A stretch of DNA of 64,000 nt from Punica granatum (GCF_007655135.1 NC_045134.1:10746982-10810981); one strand, 5' to 3'; positions 1 through 17,228 are shown, numbered from the stretch's first letter. Made by a program: numbers and translations. The notes: generated by a model not told the origin, from the sequence alone.

Positions 1-2560
1 TGGATGTAAGTAAAGCCCACCGGCAAGGACCTCAATTTGCCATTAAATTAAATCCTGGATATCAGTTCCCGATTTTATTATAAAATTTTCGTGCCGAGAA
101 GGGCTCAAGTCTTTCAAGAACTCAATTATGGGAGCAAAAGTGCTCCAAGGACAAACACACGAGTACAAGAATGGCACTTAGTGCACATAAAGAGAGTGGG
201 AGGGACTGGGTAAAAAAAGCACACATCAAATGAATTTTTTCCCATGTGATGATATGATTTGTTTGTTTCCTCTCCAAGCCTTCAATAATTAATCTTTTTG
301 GTCCCCTTTTTTCCTCACGGTGTTGGGCGAATTCCCGACAATTAAATTATTAGCAATATACATTCGAGTTAACCATTGGTTCTAAGCCATCTCTGGCGAT
401 AAATCAACAATTCGAAGTGCTTTTCTTGCATATTCTTACTAAAACAGCTTTTATATATAGGTGTAGTGGAAATATGAAAGTGAAAATGTATATTTGCATG
501 ACTCAACAAATTATGAAATTTCTATCGGCGCAGAAAATTAAAATTAATTTTTCTGAGAATTCACATAAATTCTCACGTATCGAATGCCGCCTAATTCTTT
601 TCTCTGACTTCTCATAAGCTCTCGTTCTCCAATTAAATTAAGGGATTTTCTTTCTTTTCTTTTTCCATTTGATTTGTTCTAATATTATAAATTTATATAA
701 TGGTAGATTAAGGTGAGAGGTAGTCGACAAAGCAATGCAAAAGCTTCTCAGTCACGAGTAGCCACACAAAGAAGTCAATAGTGGAAATGTAAGAGGGAGA
801 GAGAGAGAATGGTCTAATGAGTTTGTCTATTCGTGGGCAGCCACAAATTAATTTCGTATGTGTCCAATTTTCTTATTCTACTCTTGAATTTCCCTTTCGC
901 GCGCCTAAACGAGAGGAAGAAGGCAAAAGAGCTTTTTTTTTTTATTTAAATAAAAACTAATCTTCAAAGGTGTTCATGTGGCGCAAGGTAGGCTACAGAA
1001 GCAGACTTTGACAAGGAGGAATAAATGCTAATATTTATCAAGACCAAAGGATAAAATTATGAAGGCAGTACTCGTCCTTTCGAATCTCATGTTTTTAAAG
1101 TACTTCCTCCCACGCACTTTGAATGGCTTCCTTAGGAACCTGCGTTTCCCCGGAACCCTCCGATGACAGGGACAACTTTAGTTCCGGGTATCAATGTTAT
1201 TCCTTGAATTCACTCCCATGCATGACGTACGTAGGATGAGATCGAACGGTTTGTTATAGCTAGCAAGAATCTCTACCAAGGGTGCACTCCGCTGACTTTC
1301 GTTATGACTCTGACATAGATCAATCTACAGAGACAAACTCAATGAATTGCCCTGATAGAGCTCAAATGATCTGTAATGAACCACACCGTGTAGGAGGTGA
1401 ACTGTCATCGAAACAAGCAAGGAGACTGGGTTCAGAAAATAAAAACTACCACAAATTTTACAGAAATTCGAAGCCTATTGGAAATACCTTGTGATTAGGA
1501 CCCGATTCAATATCCAAATAGGATTAGTCCCTCGGAAAATAAGCTGAGAATAATCGTGCTCTAACCAAAACATAGACGTATTCTGAAATTGAGCAATTTG
1601 GATAGGGAATAGGATAACAAATATTGTCCCCTCTCTGTATATAAGATTCCATCCTTAGTAGCAATCACCAAGGAAGGGGGGATTCATTGTGTCTTGTCAG
1701 AATGTCTTATACAAAAGCACTCATCTAAGGCCTTTTCACTCACTTATAAGTAAGAATGAAGTTTAACCAAATATGAGGCTAAGATGTACATCTACCAAAT
1801 ATCAATATGAGCCAAAAAGAAACTTCAACCGAGTAACTTTTCACGAACAAACTAATTATGTTGAGATTTATTATGGACAAAACTATCATCTCGCATGCAT
1901 ATCAAGCAATTCCAATGCTAATTGCCGGTCATTTCGTTATCCCTCACAATGCTTCACGGGTCTATCGTCTAGTAATGTTAATTAAATTCTAGAAAATGGA
2001 GTGGTATATAGTTACAATTGCAGGAATTAAGAACAATATAGTACAGACATATGCTAAACAGATTCACTTCTGTAAATTGGTTGGTCTTTTTTTCTTAACA
2101 AATTCACATTAATTAGGTCCAGCGCCTGCTCTAATGGACCTATATACACAAACTCAATGCCTGAGTTCAACTAAGTTACGCATGCGTAGGAGTGGCGCCC
2201 AAGCAATTTTTGATCTAGAAGACGTGATATATAAATACAAACTCACACATACGTATGAGTGGCGCCCAAGCAATTTTTAACAAAATATTTTAACAAAAGC
2301 CAGCCCGACGAATCCAAATTCCAAAAGCCAACATACAACATCGACAAGGAAGTTGAACATATGAGAAAAGGTAGTCAAGTTTACAATATATAATATAACG
2401 AAATGATGATATAGAGTATATATAATATTAAGGCGGCTATCAGCTTGTAAGAGATCAAGAATGAGACTGTCGTTCTGGTCAAAACATCTGCTCCCTCCCC
2501 AGCTTTTCACTTATTCCCTGACTGAAAGTCTTGATTTGAAGCTCTCTTTTGTCCATTGAC
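1..2560 (+). repeat. Left, compact copy of the H+-ATPase upstream block
   Basis: This stretch aligns by eye, in the same order and orientation, with scattered pieces to its right. 1-1750 matches about 9130-10810, for example the block starting ggtgcac at 1281 versus 10509 and atccttagta at 1657 versus 10741. 2110-2180 matches 15610-15685, 2280-2370 matches 32300-32395, and 2430-2560 matches 34290-34420, which is exon 1 and early intron 1 of the H+-ATPase. Identity looks like roughly 75-85 percent outside the exon. No intact gene is visible; the short ORFs at 417, 1282 and 1773 resemble nothing. I infer an old duplicate of the region 5' of the ATPase that escaped most later insertions. Confidence 0.75.
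2430..2560 (+). pseudogene. Dead copy of H+-ATPase exon 1 and start of intron 1
   Basis: From 2430 the DNA matches the intact exon 1 at 34290-34337 at about 45 of 49 bases and runs on into intron 1. The copy has lost the ATG context, and a codon of the [10 protein letters not shown] region has become TAA. The splice donor reads gtcaaa instead of gtaaaa. It cannot make the ATPase N-terminus. It lies directly in front of the truncated lysyl-tRNA synthetase, so 2560-2596 is a rearrangement junction. Confidence 0.8.
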
Positions 2561-2595
2561 TGATTGTTCGTCCCCAGAAGATCTAAATTTGTCAG

Positions 2596-6075
<3,480 letters not shown>

Positions 6076-6343
6076 ACACATTTTGGTGACTGGAAGAATT
6101 CGTGGTCCAATGCTCGAAATTTGATGGATAACAGGCTCGAACTAAGTGGATGGCTTCACATCGAGGCGGCTCCTGTTTCCTCCTACTGTAAAGCCGCTGT
6201 GAAGTGATTTTAGCGGGGCTATTGACTGTCGAAATTTTTTGACATTTGATGAAAATGTCGACGTCTCCATATGATCACTTATGCTTATACGAAAAGTTAT
6301 GAGATGTAGTGTTTCTTTGTTTGTTACTTTAATTTCATTGAAA

Positions 6344-6378
6344 CTAGATGAATACTCGCGCGCTGTGCAGGCGCCCCT
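6344..6378 (-). mobile_element. Helitron-like 3' terminus
   Basis: Read on the minus strand, a GC-rich run containing cagcgcgcgag is followed by tattcatCTAG and then T. This is the typical look of plant Helitron 3' ends: a short GC hairpin, then CTRR inserted before T. The element would extend to the right; I did not find its 5' end. It begins about 270 bp after the lysyl-tRNA synthetase stop codon. Confidence 0.4.
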
Positions 6379-6379
6379 A

Positions 6380-9129
6380 TCAATTAAATGATATAAAGAT
6401 TAAATACATTAATTTAAGATATTCTTCATATGAATATCGAATTAATTATGTAATAATATGCGATTATAAATTTTTTTGGTTGCTATATAAATAATAAAAT
6501 CTAACTCTACATTTGGATCTAAATGTTTTAAATGCATACTTATTTTTATTTAAATTTAAATGGTATAATACATATTTTATAATTTATAAATATGATGTAA
6601 TGAAAAGGAAATAAGAATTGCTATCCCAGAAAGAAAAAAAGTGTAGTATTGTATTGCCACTCATATCGATTGGACAGAGCGTATCCACCAACATATGGCT
6701 CTTTACATTAGCATTTATTTGGTGGTGCATGAAACGAAATTGTAGTTATCTTAAAACTCTTAACGATGTATAGGCCTCCTTACGAATTAAGGATTATCGA
6801 TCTAAGACTTTCTTATGTCTGCATGCATTAATGTACTCTAATTTTATTGGGAGTAACAATTTAATAATAATCAAATTTTATATTAAAAGAGAATATATTT
6901 AGTTAAAAAGTGCAAAATATACCTCTTCATAAAAGAAAATCGTGTCAAAAAGGTAATGATTTCGTCATTATTTGCGCTCACAGCATCTCATAATCTGTGA
7001 ATTTCGCTTTTACTTTCTATATGTCTTTTTCAAGTCTCAATTCTTTTATCATATGATTCGATTGTAGTGTCTAAAAAATCTACAATATTATACCTGGAAA
7101 AGATAATTAATAAAAAAAATGAGTTATGTCAAACGCGAGTATGAATTTAATTTTTCCCAAGCACACACTCGATGAGGTTTACAGGAAGGAGAGGTCCTAG
7201 TTACCTTTACTCACACTGCGCTCCAGGATGTTGTTCTTCTTTAAGAATCCAGCACTATGTTCAATTTTTATTCTTAGTGGGATCTATATATATATATATA
7301 TATCATCAAATATATATATATATATATATATGCAAACGACATATATAATCAACACACTATATATATTATATATACGAACGCATATATAGTTTATATATAT
7401 AATATATATGCAAACGCCATATGTATACATATATGCAAACAATATATATACGTTTGGGCGATATTATTCAAGTGTATATAATCTATATGTTAGGCAATGT
7501 GTATATAATTTACGGATTTTACTACAAATTCTTCCTTGTGTATAATATATATATATATATATATTATGTTGGTTATATGTGGATATAATCTATATATTCC
7601 GTTAATAATCTATATGAAAATATTCATGATAAAAAAATATAAAATTTCCTTATATCTTCACGATGATTTGGAAACGTGAGAGAAGGAATTCGGCTCTTCG
7701 TTTTCATAAATATATATATATATATATATATTTACTCTTAGTTTACGTATGCATCTCTCTCTCTCACTACTTAGGTCGGATTTAAATGAAAAAGAAGAAA
7801 GATTTGGACCAAAACAAAAAAATCTACCCGTCCAAAAGGCAAAAAAAGCAAAGATCAACCAAAAAAATCTGCCCGCACAATGAAAATTTAGATATTATTA
7901 ATAACGTCCTAACTGGTCTTATTCCCACAAGATTTGGTCATGATCTTGATGACAAGAACACCTAATTTCCATATGTGGAATCCTCCATCAGAAATCTCAC
8001 TTGCCATTTAGCCCCTCATCCAAAAAACTGCCCAATTGAAGCACGCATATAGAAGAAAAGATTGAAAATATCGAGCACTTTTCGTGTTACAGCATATCGA
8101 CTCTGCATCAACTTTATATTGAAGAGAGAAATCTCAGGGTTCTCTTGGGTTAGGTTGTACCTACGGAAAACAATCCAACTCTTTTGTGATATGGTGGATC
8201 TCTAAACATAAAAAAGAGTTGATCCGATAGCTTGTGAGCACCATAATATCTGGTGAATTTTTGTTCTTGAGGTCTTTACAAGTCGAGTCCTGTACTAGTC
8301 TAGTACCCAGTGGAACCCGACCAACCGATGTGAAAGGGGAACAAAGCATAATCTGCGGCGGAGAGACGCTGAGAACAAGTGGGCTTTCGGCCCTACATAT
8401 CGATTCCCTTTGAGATAAATGGCCTCGGTACCTTTTCACTTCTACCTCCAAAAATTTACCAAAAAGAAAATGAAAATGACTTTGAAGATGTTTGACTAGC
8501 TGGGTTTCAATTATCAATCGATAGGAACGAATGTAGCTTTTTCCAGCTTCAAAATACTTTCTTAGGGCAATAATTGATTCGATTCTTCCACGAACAGACT
8601 TCGACTAATCTCTCTAGCAAGTGAATCAACAAGTTGATCAAGTAACTCAAAGCAAATCATAATTGACCACGCATTTAAAACGTGATGTCTCTTTGAATGG
8701 ACCCCTACTATAGTTTGGGACCGAATATAGATCAGCACCGACCTACGGGACTGTCATGAATTATTGGAAGCCAACATTGTCAGCCGACCGCATGCTGTGC
8801 AAACATCTGTTGGGTAGAAAGAGCAAATTTTGCCAGTCCCAAATTAGAAAGTGGATATCTTAGTTGTACAAATGCATTACCCCTCACTCAAAGATGTATA
8901 CATGCTTTCCATTCAAAGCACAACCAACTGCTCCTCTCTCTCTCCCTCCCATAATAACCCAAAGAAACAAAGCCCCAATAAAAATTACTACAATGCAAAG
9001 AACTCCCTAATTCCTTATGCATGTCCATTTCAATCTTGTCCCTTTTTAGATTGCCCAAAACTAACACTTGTTCTAGTATCGACTTCATCCTGACCAAGAC
9101 GTGTTTTTAGTGAGTTTAAAATCCCTGCA
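6380..9129. other. Gene-poor AT-rich spacer
   Basis: I see no supportable gene. 7285-7460 and 7540-7570 are dense AT dinucleotide tracts with short palindromes. The 118-codon minus-strand ORF at 8161-8517 has no recognisable motif or convincing splice context. The rest is AT-rich sequence of unknown origin. Confidence 0.6.
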
Positions 9130-9866
9130 CTGCTCTGTAAAATCTACCAAGAAGTAGCTAAATTTTCCATTAAATTAAGTCTTGGATATCACTTGTCAAT
9201 TTTATTACAATATTCTCGAGCCGAGAGAGGCCCCAGTCTTTCAAGAATCTCAATTATGGGAATAAAAGTGCTCTAAGGAGAACGTCGCAACGAGAAAGGC
9301 ATTAAAGTGCACATAAAGAGAGGGAGGGAATGGGTAAAAAGAAGCACTCATCAAAAGAAAATTTTCCCCACACGATGATATGCTTTGTTTGTTTCTTCTC
9401 TAGGCCTTCAATAATTCACCTTTTAGGTCCCTTTTCCCCTTAATTCTTTTCTCCGACTTCTCAAATCCTCCCTTATCCAACTCTCTTTTTCCAATTAATT
9501 AATAATTTAAGTGACTTTTTTTCTTTTATTTTTCCATTTGATTTGTTCAAATACTATAAATTTATTAGTGGCAGACTAAGGTGGGAAGTTGTCGACAGAG
9601 CAAATGGATGAATCTTCAATACAAAAGCTTCTCGCCAGTCATGAGTGGCCACAAAGGAGTCAATAGTGGAAATGCATGTATGAGAGAGAGTGCGGTCTAA
9701 TGAATTTGTCTATTTGTGGGCAGCCACCTATTAATTTCCTATGTGTCCAATGTTCTTATTCTACCGTTCAATTCCCTTTCACACACCTAAACAAGAGGGA
9801 GAAAGCAGAAAGTTAAATAAGAAACTAATTTTCAAACACGTTGAATGGTACAACATAGGCTTCATA

Positions 9867-10053
9867 AGAAGACTTTTTTTTTTATGGCATCACCTAGTAT
9901 TAAAAAGTTCAATGAGTCCCAATTAATACGAGTTCGAGTCGGTTCGTAAATTATTTTTTTCTATTTATAAAACTCAAACTTGCGATCTTATCTAAGAGGA
10001 ACATGCGTCAAACCATCCGAATTATAACACAAATTAGCTCTAGAGAAGACTTT
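9867..10053 (-). mobile_element. SINE insertion with 10-bp target duplication
   Basis: The insert is bounded by agaagacttt at 9867-9876 and again at 10044-10053. The left duplicate block has only one such site, near 1001. On the minus strand it has a tRNA-like head with a degenerate A box (ggatggtttgacgc) and B box (aagtttgagttt) and ends in an A run (the T run at 9874-9883). It has no coding capacity. It is a different family from the neighbouring SINE. Confidence 0.65.
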
Positions 10054-10109
10054 GACGAGAAGGAATAAATGCCAATGTTTATCAAGACAAAGGGACAAAT
10101 CATGTAGGC

Positions 10110-10313
10110 AGTACTTGTCCCTTTTTTTTTTTCGGTGTGTACTGGTATCCAGAATTCCAATGGGTTCTGACTAATCCAGTCGGGAGATCGAATATTAAAG
10201 GTTATTCTCCCTCCCAACAAGTGCGCTTCTCGGGATTCGAACTTGTATTCTCCTCCTTACGGGAGTAAACTGCTTACCACTCAACCAATAGTTTTATTGG
10301 TCAGCACTTGTCC
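10110..10313 (-). mobile_element. SINE insertion with pol III boxes and target duplication
   Basis: Flanked by agtacttgtcc (10110-10120) and agcacttgtcc (10303-10313), whereas the left copy has a single uninterrupted site near 1065-1080. On the minus strand the A box is tggttgagtggtaag and the B box caagttcgaatcccg, about 50 bp further on. The body ends cttacacaccg-like (cacaccg) followed by an A run (the T run at 10121-10132). This is the structure of a tRNA-derived SINE. The 3' part is shared with the element at 28255-28440. Confidence 0.8.
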
Positions 10314-10814
10314 TTTTGAATCCCACATTTTCAAGCACCTAATCCTCACTTTGAATGGCTTTCCATAGGACACGGCATTTCCAGGAACCCTCCAAAATGA
10401 CAGGGACGACTTTAATTCAGGATATCGATGTTATTCCTAGAATTCATTCTCGCGCATAATATAGGATGAGATCGAATAGTTTAGTTATAGCAGGAGTCTC
10501 TATCAAGGGTGCACCCGGTTTGCCTTTGGCATGACCCCGACATAGATTGATCTACGCGTACGAACTCAATGAATTGCTTTGATAGAGCTTGGACGATCTG
10601 TAATGAACCGCCCCGTGCGATCGGTCAACTGTTGTCGAAGCTAGCAAGGGGACCTAGTTATAAGGATTTGCAACTTAGAATTATATATTGTTCTGACATT
10701 GACAAATTTGGGTAGGGAATATATATATATATATAATTCCATCCTTAGTAGTAGTCACCGTGGAGGGTGGGATTGTTTATGCGTCTTGTCCATTTGTCCT
10801 CTTATCCAAAAGCT

Positions 10815-10990
10815 CTCAGTAACCCAATGGATCCGACTAATGTCCCTATATTAAGTAAAAAATCATTCCAATCGTAAAAATATTTCGGTGTAAATATTTT
10901 CATTCATAAGATTCGAACCAGAAACATTATTTCATGGAAACAATAAGTGAATCACTTAAATCAAGTTACGTTGTTGACATTAGGTCTCTT
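10815..10990 (-). mobile_element. SINE-related element, degraded
   Basis: On the minus strand there is an A-box-like aacttgatttaagtgattc and a B box tggttcgaatctt about 45 bp later. Further on comes the segment tagtcggatccattgg, which resembles the 3' part of the SINE at 10110-10313. No clear target duplication was found. Confidence 0.45.
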
Positions 10991-13900
10991 TTAACTGTCT
11001 GTCTCAGTTCTTCCTATAATAATTAAAGACAGCAGTCGAATTTCTTTTCATGTTACTGTCCACAGTATAATTATGCCTCTAATCAGTATAAATTCTAGAA
11101 GGTTAGAATCACAGTGTCGTCCTTCCAACCTCACTTGCTTGGAAGCTGGCCTTGAATATCAATTCTTATTCAATCATTATTTCCCAACCACCCCGTACGA
11201 GCCCCGTACATACGATAGTTTCGACGTGAATCAGGTGTTAACCTTTTCAACCAAACAAAAAGAAAAAGAAGCATTAACAAAAGCGATCTGTTGGTATTGA
11301 TTCTCTACTATGTTGAATGAGAAATTTCCAGCCTTTTTGACTCGTACTAACAAAGCATATATACCAAACATTTTGTGCAAAATTAATTTATTTAGCATAT
11401 CTATATATATATATATATATAGATATCCTCTCCCTATGCATATATATAATAACATAATTAGAGAGTTCTTAGTGTAATAACTCTATGCCTTTCCATTTTC
11501 TAGAATTTAACATCGTTAAACAATATGCCTGTGAAGCGAGGAATAACACGTACGATGACTGTTACTTACCATTGGAAATGTCAGACATTTGATGTAACAG
11601 TTTGTCCGTGACAATTTTAACGTAAGCTTATTTTTGAAAGTCATTTGGTTGAAGTTTATTCTTAGCTCATATTTGGTTAAAGTTCAATTCTTTAATTAAA
11701 AAATTAGGGGCATAAGCCGCTCCAATTTTCCATATGTTGATTTTTTTCATTTTTTAATCTCACAATAAATAATAGCTCAAACTGATTCGATGGTGTCTTT
11801 TCAGTCGTAGAGCTATTGTATATGAAAACTAGTAAATCTTTGTAAACTCAATTAGGTATTAATCACCACCGTAGGTCCATCATAGGATAGACTCAAAAAA
11901 GCAAAAACAGTACTCGAAATGATGCAATATTCTCAATATCCAGTTAACATAATGATCACAATGCAATGAAGTGTTCCGTCATTTCCGACAAACCAATTGT
12001 TTGTCTAAAAATTTTGCAGTTTCCATATATGAAATTGGAAAAATACGAGAGAGATTTGAAATGCAGGAAAAACGACGTATTAATCAAAACGATCTTTCCA
12101 AAATTTATGTTCAGTTCAGCTGCAGTTTCGAAGTTCCGCCTCTCGTTCCCTATTGATTTCCCCACGAGTTTTATAATTCCGTGGGTGAGATGGACTTTTG
12201 ATCTTCGATGAGTGCCATTGCACCAGCACCATCTTGTATGTCCCTTGTTGCAAAGTCGCTCAAAAAGGGCGTCTTCGTCCCGCGTGCTTCAATCTTGAGC
12301 ATGATCTCTCATTTTACATGTCGTATATGAATTATATAACAACATTATTAATCATGTCCTTACATTTCAAGAAAAGAAAAGAAAAACCCGAAAAAACTTT
12401 GTGAGAAAATTTTATTCCTTTCCAGTCTATATGTATTAGAATGTGACCTGCACGCCCTAAATATAACTGATGATCACTATTGTAAATGTAAAATATACAA
12501 TATAATGGGATATGTGATGGGACATCGAAAAAAAAAATATTTGGACAGGTGATGTGAGGTTCGAACACTACTAGTGTCTCCGCCTAATATGCACTCTAAC
12601 TTATAAAATTTGATGTCTATTTAGTATGTAACTGATATTGAATATCATATATGGATCTTAAAGTATATCACCACTTGTATATAATATTGGACTAGTATAA
12701 TAGTAGTATCAACAAATAACTCAAACATATTCCATTATATTTCTTCAATAATACAATTACTGTATATGCAAATAAGAAAATCACTTAAACAGAACAAGAA
12801 CATCAATAACTACTTTACATTCATCAAAATAGTACAAATTCGAAAAATAAAAATATAACAACAAAAATGGAGAAGTTCGTTGCCTCTATCTCATTTTTTC
12901 TTATAAAGGCTTTTGAGTGAAGCAATTGAGACAAAATAGCCCCTTATTATTTAATCATGGATTGGTCATTTTCTTCCAATATCAAGGCAATTTTAGGAGG
13001 AGGCTTAAAAAAAAAAACCGTTTTTCCATGTCACTAGAAATCTTCTTTGATTCTCCTCACCATCATTGTATGGTAGAATCATTTAAAATTTTCATTTTGA
13101 TAAATCTAGAGAGATTTTACCTCGCCACGTGATATAAGATATCACGAGTTTGGTGGCGTTTGATAAATTAAGTACTTAAAAATTAAGTACTTAATTAGTT
13201 ATGAAAAAATGTATAAAAAGAGGGGAAGAGTGATAAGAATGAAAAGATGTGTTGTTAGGGGTTGAAAACACCAATAAGTGAAAAATAATTTATTTTATTA
13301 AGTCAAATATTTTTACTTATTTATTAAGTAATTTTTGGCTTAAGATCAAGTAGTTTAGATTAGACCTTCATCTCTCATATTTATCTCTTTTTGCCATTCA
13401 TTTTCCCTTATAACTAAACTGTAACTAACTTTTAACTACTTATTTAATTATTTGATTAAGTTGAAACAAACACATGCTTAGATTGTAACAAATGAGCAGA
13501 TGAATATTAATCACACAAATTGGAAGAATCTTATTAATTCATCTTGACTCTCAAATTGTGAAATAAGATCATTTAAGATTTATTTTTTCTTTTTCACTCA
13601 TGTATTTGTACTACTCAATCTAGAGAAGGAAAAACTGGTGCAACATTGTCTCCACTTTCCTCTCTCTCCTCTCTTTCCTGACCATACTTCCATGATATAT
13701 ATTTTGTGTATTTTTTTAATCAAAATTTTACTGGTGTTGTTATTTTTTTTTCTATTATATGAAAGATTCAATGACATAATACAATGAAATATAAATCTTA
13801 ATAACTAATAGAAGGGCACAAGTAGTTCTACCAAGTATCAAACCTAAAATTTCTTAATTAATAGGTGAAAATGTATGCCATTACGCTTCACCTCTTTTAA

Positions 13901-15599
13901 TATTGATGTCAAAATATAATTATGAACCACAGGAACTATTGATGACAATGCATTTAGTGTGGGCACGACTCGGTTATTCTAATGTCACATATTGTGTGCT
14001 ATATATTATGCCGCTTAGGATATGATGGTTGGATCCAAATAATTTTCATTGTCTTTTTCTTTTTCACATTAACTTTTCCCAAAAATACAAAGAAATTCAG
14101 ATTCCGATCAATAATGTACTAATTAATTCGAAATAGTACTTAAAAGGAAAAACATATTTCAATTGGCAAAAAAGAAAGGAAAAACATATATTGCATTGCT
14201 TTTATGCCATAATAAATTACCTAAACTAGTGGTCCAAAATATGGATTCGAGTTAGTTTTACACCATGAGGGCCATTTTTAATATTATTGATTATTTAATA
14301 AAAATTCAAATAATTAAAAAAATGGAACCCCTCTCAGGAACCTATATATATACACATATATATATATGTATATTTATATATATGAAGATATGTATACATA
14401 TATATATATAAATGAGGGGCATTAATTATTTTCATTCAGTAAATTTGACAGAACTAAAGTGCATGCAAAGCACCAAGACGGATAATAATAAAATAAATAT
14501 ATAAATAAGTGAGTAAACGGCATGCCACATATTTGTATTGAGTCGAGTCACTATAATAGCGTGGAGGCCTACGTAATTAAGTGCATTATTGACTTAATTA
14601 TAAAATCACGGTACCAAATTTAATTCCTAGACTTTATGAAAGTTCTATTAGCTGGGAAATATATATATATATATATATATAATTAAATAACCAATCATTA
14701 TGAAAGATCGCTTTGCAACAAATTGTTTAAAGAATATAGAAAGCGAAGTCAATCTCGAAATCGAAAATCATTTGTTTTTTCTTTTTTGAAAATTATCTTA
14801 TTAAGTTAACAGTGAAAGCTAGAATGCATACCTTCTTTCTCGGGGTGAGATTTTCTAGGTCCTCAATGTTCCTCGGAAATTTTGAAAAATTACAAAAGCA
14901 ATTTGCTGAGTAAAATAGTTATATTCACCTTAAGTTTTTTAGTGTAAGTAAATAAAAAGACACTTATTTTTATAAATGGAAAAAATTCATGAGAATTTTA
15001 TTACTTAGTGAGAGTATCTGATATAAATTAATCAAAACTTTTTGAACTTTTGAATATTAGGTGGAGCACGTCAAAATTTTTTTTTCTCGCGGATTGTTTA
15101 ATCCTCATACCATTTAAAAATAAATAAATAGTGGGGCCACTGAAAAGTAACCAGTAATTTATATTAAAAAATACAATATATCCCATCACAAAATCTCACA
15201 CCACTAGATTTATGATATATGTATATATATCACAAAGGGAAAAAAGAAACATGTATAAGATACTATTTTCAGTTTTTTCGACAGTTTTAATTTTTTTAAA
15301 ATTTTTTTCTTGTCTTCTCAATCTCATAATACGAAATTCTACAAATTCGTGTTCTACTAAGACTAAAACATGTTAGCTTAGGTGTTTTTTTTTTTTTTTT
15401 TTTTGGCTCTGAAAGATGTTGGCTTATGTTGTTCTGTAAAGAAACTCAAATTGCATCACTTTTGTTGTCGTTTCTTCCGGGAGGGGTTAGACAACCCTTG
15501 TCGTTACAATACTTCCCCCAACATGCATTATTTTAATAATCATTTTTTTCTGTTTTTGAGATATTTTAGATTTCGTCAAAATTTGTAGCTATTAGGTAT
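10991..15599. other. Long AT-rich intergenic stretch without a supportable gene
   Basis: All ORFs are short and lack recognisable motifs. There are AT microsatellites at 11401-11422, 14340-14410 and 14659-14682. A poly-T run lies at 15386-15404. A tRNA-like B box (ggttcgaacac) occurs near 12557 without a convincing A box. This stretch corresponds to an insertion-expanded part of the right duplicate block. Confidence 0.6.
13831..13893 (-). mobile_element. Possible SINE head fragment
   Basis: On the minus strand ggtgaagcgtaatggcata resembles an A box, and taggtttgatacttgg 40 bp later resembles a B box. No tail or target duplication was seen, so this is only a fragment candidate. Confidence 0.3.
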
Positions 15600-15690
15600 C
15601 GAGTATCACATGTCATATTAATTAGGTCCCCCATCCAATAGACTTACGCAACTCAATGCAGACTTCAACTAAGTTACGTATGAAAATTTG
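15600..15690 (+). repeat. Continuation of right duplicate block
   Basis: The run ttaattaggtcc, then aactcaatgc, then ttcaactaagttacg, then gatcttgaaga matches 2110-2225 in order. It lies 5 kb beyond the 9130-10810 match, although the left copy shows only about 350 bp between the equivalent points. The extra DNA is therefore insertion or loss at one side. Confidence 0.6.
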
Positions 15691-16482
15691 ATCTTGAAGA
15701 TATATATCTTTTTGGTGCAAGGCAAAACGTCAAGGAGGCAAGCTTGAGACATTCGGCGATACATTTACTTGTCAAGGAGAGACCAATGTTTTCTTCAGTA
15801 TAGATTTGGCCAATCCAATAATTTAAACCTTTTTTTCTCGTTTTAACAAAAATTTTCAAATTACAGTTCTCATTATTTCATAATTTTTAATAAATTAACT
15901 TTGAATTTGTATTGAATCATCGCCATCCTAATATTTTCACTGTTATAAAATTTTTTATTCCTTCTTTTGACGTATAGGAACTCCACATGATGGTATCTTT
16001 TTTTTTTTTGAGCCAGTTCGATTACCACGTACGATTACCACGTCATGTGAGAGAGTCCCACTGAAAACTTGAAATTGATGGAATTAGATATTAATGTAAT
16101 TAGTGGTGCATATGGGTGGTGAGTCGCTAAAATTAGTAGTTGAGGATGCTACAAATTAAAAATAAAAGAGAGATATATATATATAATAGTTGTGGTATAT
16201 ATGTGATAATATACCATAAAATTTCATTAAAAGAAAAAGAAAACGAAAATGTTACAAGGAAAGGCATGCATCATCTTTAGAATGGAAACCTTTTAACTGC
16301 CCATCTCTTTATATTTTTCCACCAAAATATGCACACGTACACAAATTTATAATTAAACTTGACCAAAATGGTCCCAATCTCAACCCTCATCATGCCACAA
16401 AGTCAAGCTCTTTATCTTTTCTTTTTTTGCCTTTTGTTTTTGATTTCTTACGATCCCATAAACTAGTATTCTAGACCGTAGA

Positions 16483-16640
16483 TTGCACGAGTTTGACGGC
16501 GTTAATGGCGAGATGACGGTTTGTACTATATTGAAATAACTTTGAAACATTTTGTACCATCAAGTAACAAAAAAAATTTTTTGTACCATTTTGAAATATT
16601 TGTAAAATTTTTTGGACCACCAGTACAATTTACCCTAATA
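16483..16640 (+). mobile_element. Half copy of the 21.7-kb foldback element
   Basis: Matches the right arm of the foldback element at 21722-22163 over about 155 bp. Shared words include gatgacggtttgtacta, ccatcaagtaaca and caatttaccctaata. The left arm is not present next to it, so it is a truncated copy or a single-arm derivative. Confidence 0.6.
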
Positions 16641-17228
16641 ATTATTAACAATTTTAGAATTTTAACAGTAACTAAAAAAAATTAAATAATAGTTATAACA
16701 AATTAAACTAAATTTAAGTAGTTTAGTGACAACTTACTACTAATTCTCTTATTTAAAGTGCATTAGATCTTTAATTTCTTTTTAAAAACTAATATTTTAT
16801 CATACCTTTACTATTTTTTTTACTTTTTATGTGTTCCTAATTTCACGAAATTAGTTTCTTATATTGGTTTTCTTTTGAAAATCTTGTGTATAGGTAACTA
16901 ATTCTTTTTTGGATCGAAACATAGGTAACTAATTCTTTTATTTAATATATAAGTTTTGCATATTTCTTTAGCTATCAACATAGTACAAAGATATATTAAA
17001 CACGTCCTATTTAAATATACGATCTTCGTTCTATACATTTCTTTTAAATAATAGTATTCAAAATCATTATTTTCACAGGTTAAATTTTAATTTTTTCTAT
17101 GCTAGTAAATGTATATAATTAATGTGTTATGATCATTTATATATATGCTTAATTAATTATTTTTTAGTATAGATTATTCGAATTATACTTTCATATTTTT
17201 TATTAGATAATTTTTCATTTTTAAAAAA

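Larger units (their letters stand above)
9130..10810 (+). repeat. Right copy of the duplicated block, interrupted by SINEs
   Basis: Matches 1-1750 in the same orientation, for example ctcaattatggga at 120 and 9248 and gagatcgaa at 1236 and 10468. It contains two insertions, 9867-10053 and 10110-10313, that are absent from the left copy, whose uninterrupted sites lie near 1001-1010 and 1065-1080. It leads toward the intact H+-ATPase, so it is probably the copy that stayed with the working gene. Confidence 0.8.

Noticed and set aside
8161..8517. 118-codon minus-strand ORF
   Set aside because: No motif, no neighbouring exons, sits in repeat-rich spacer.
10110..10313. tRNA gene, suggested by good A and B boxes
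   Set aside because: The sequence cannot form a complete tRNA, has a long unrelated 3' body with an A tail and is flanked by target duplications, so it is a SINE.
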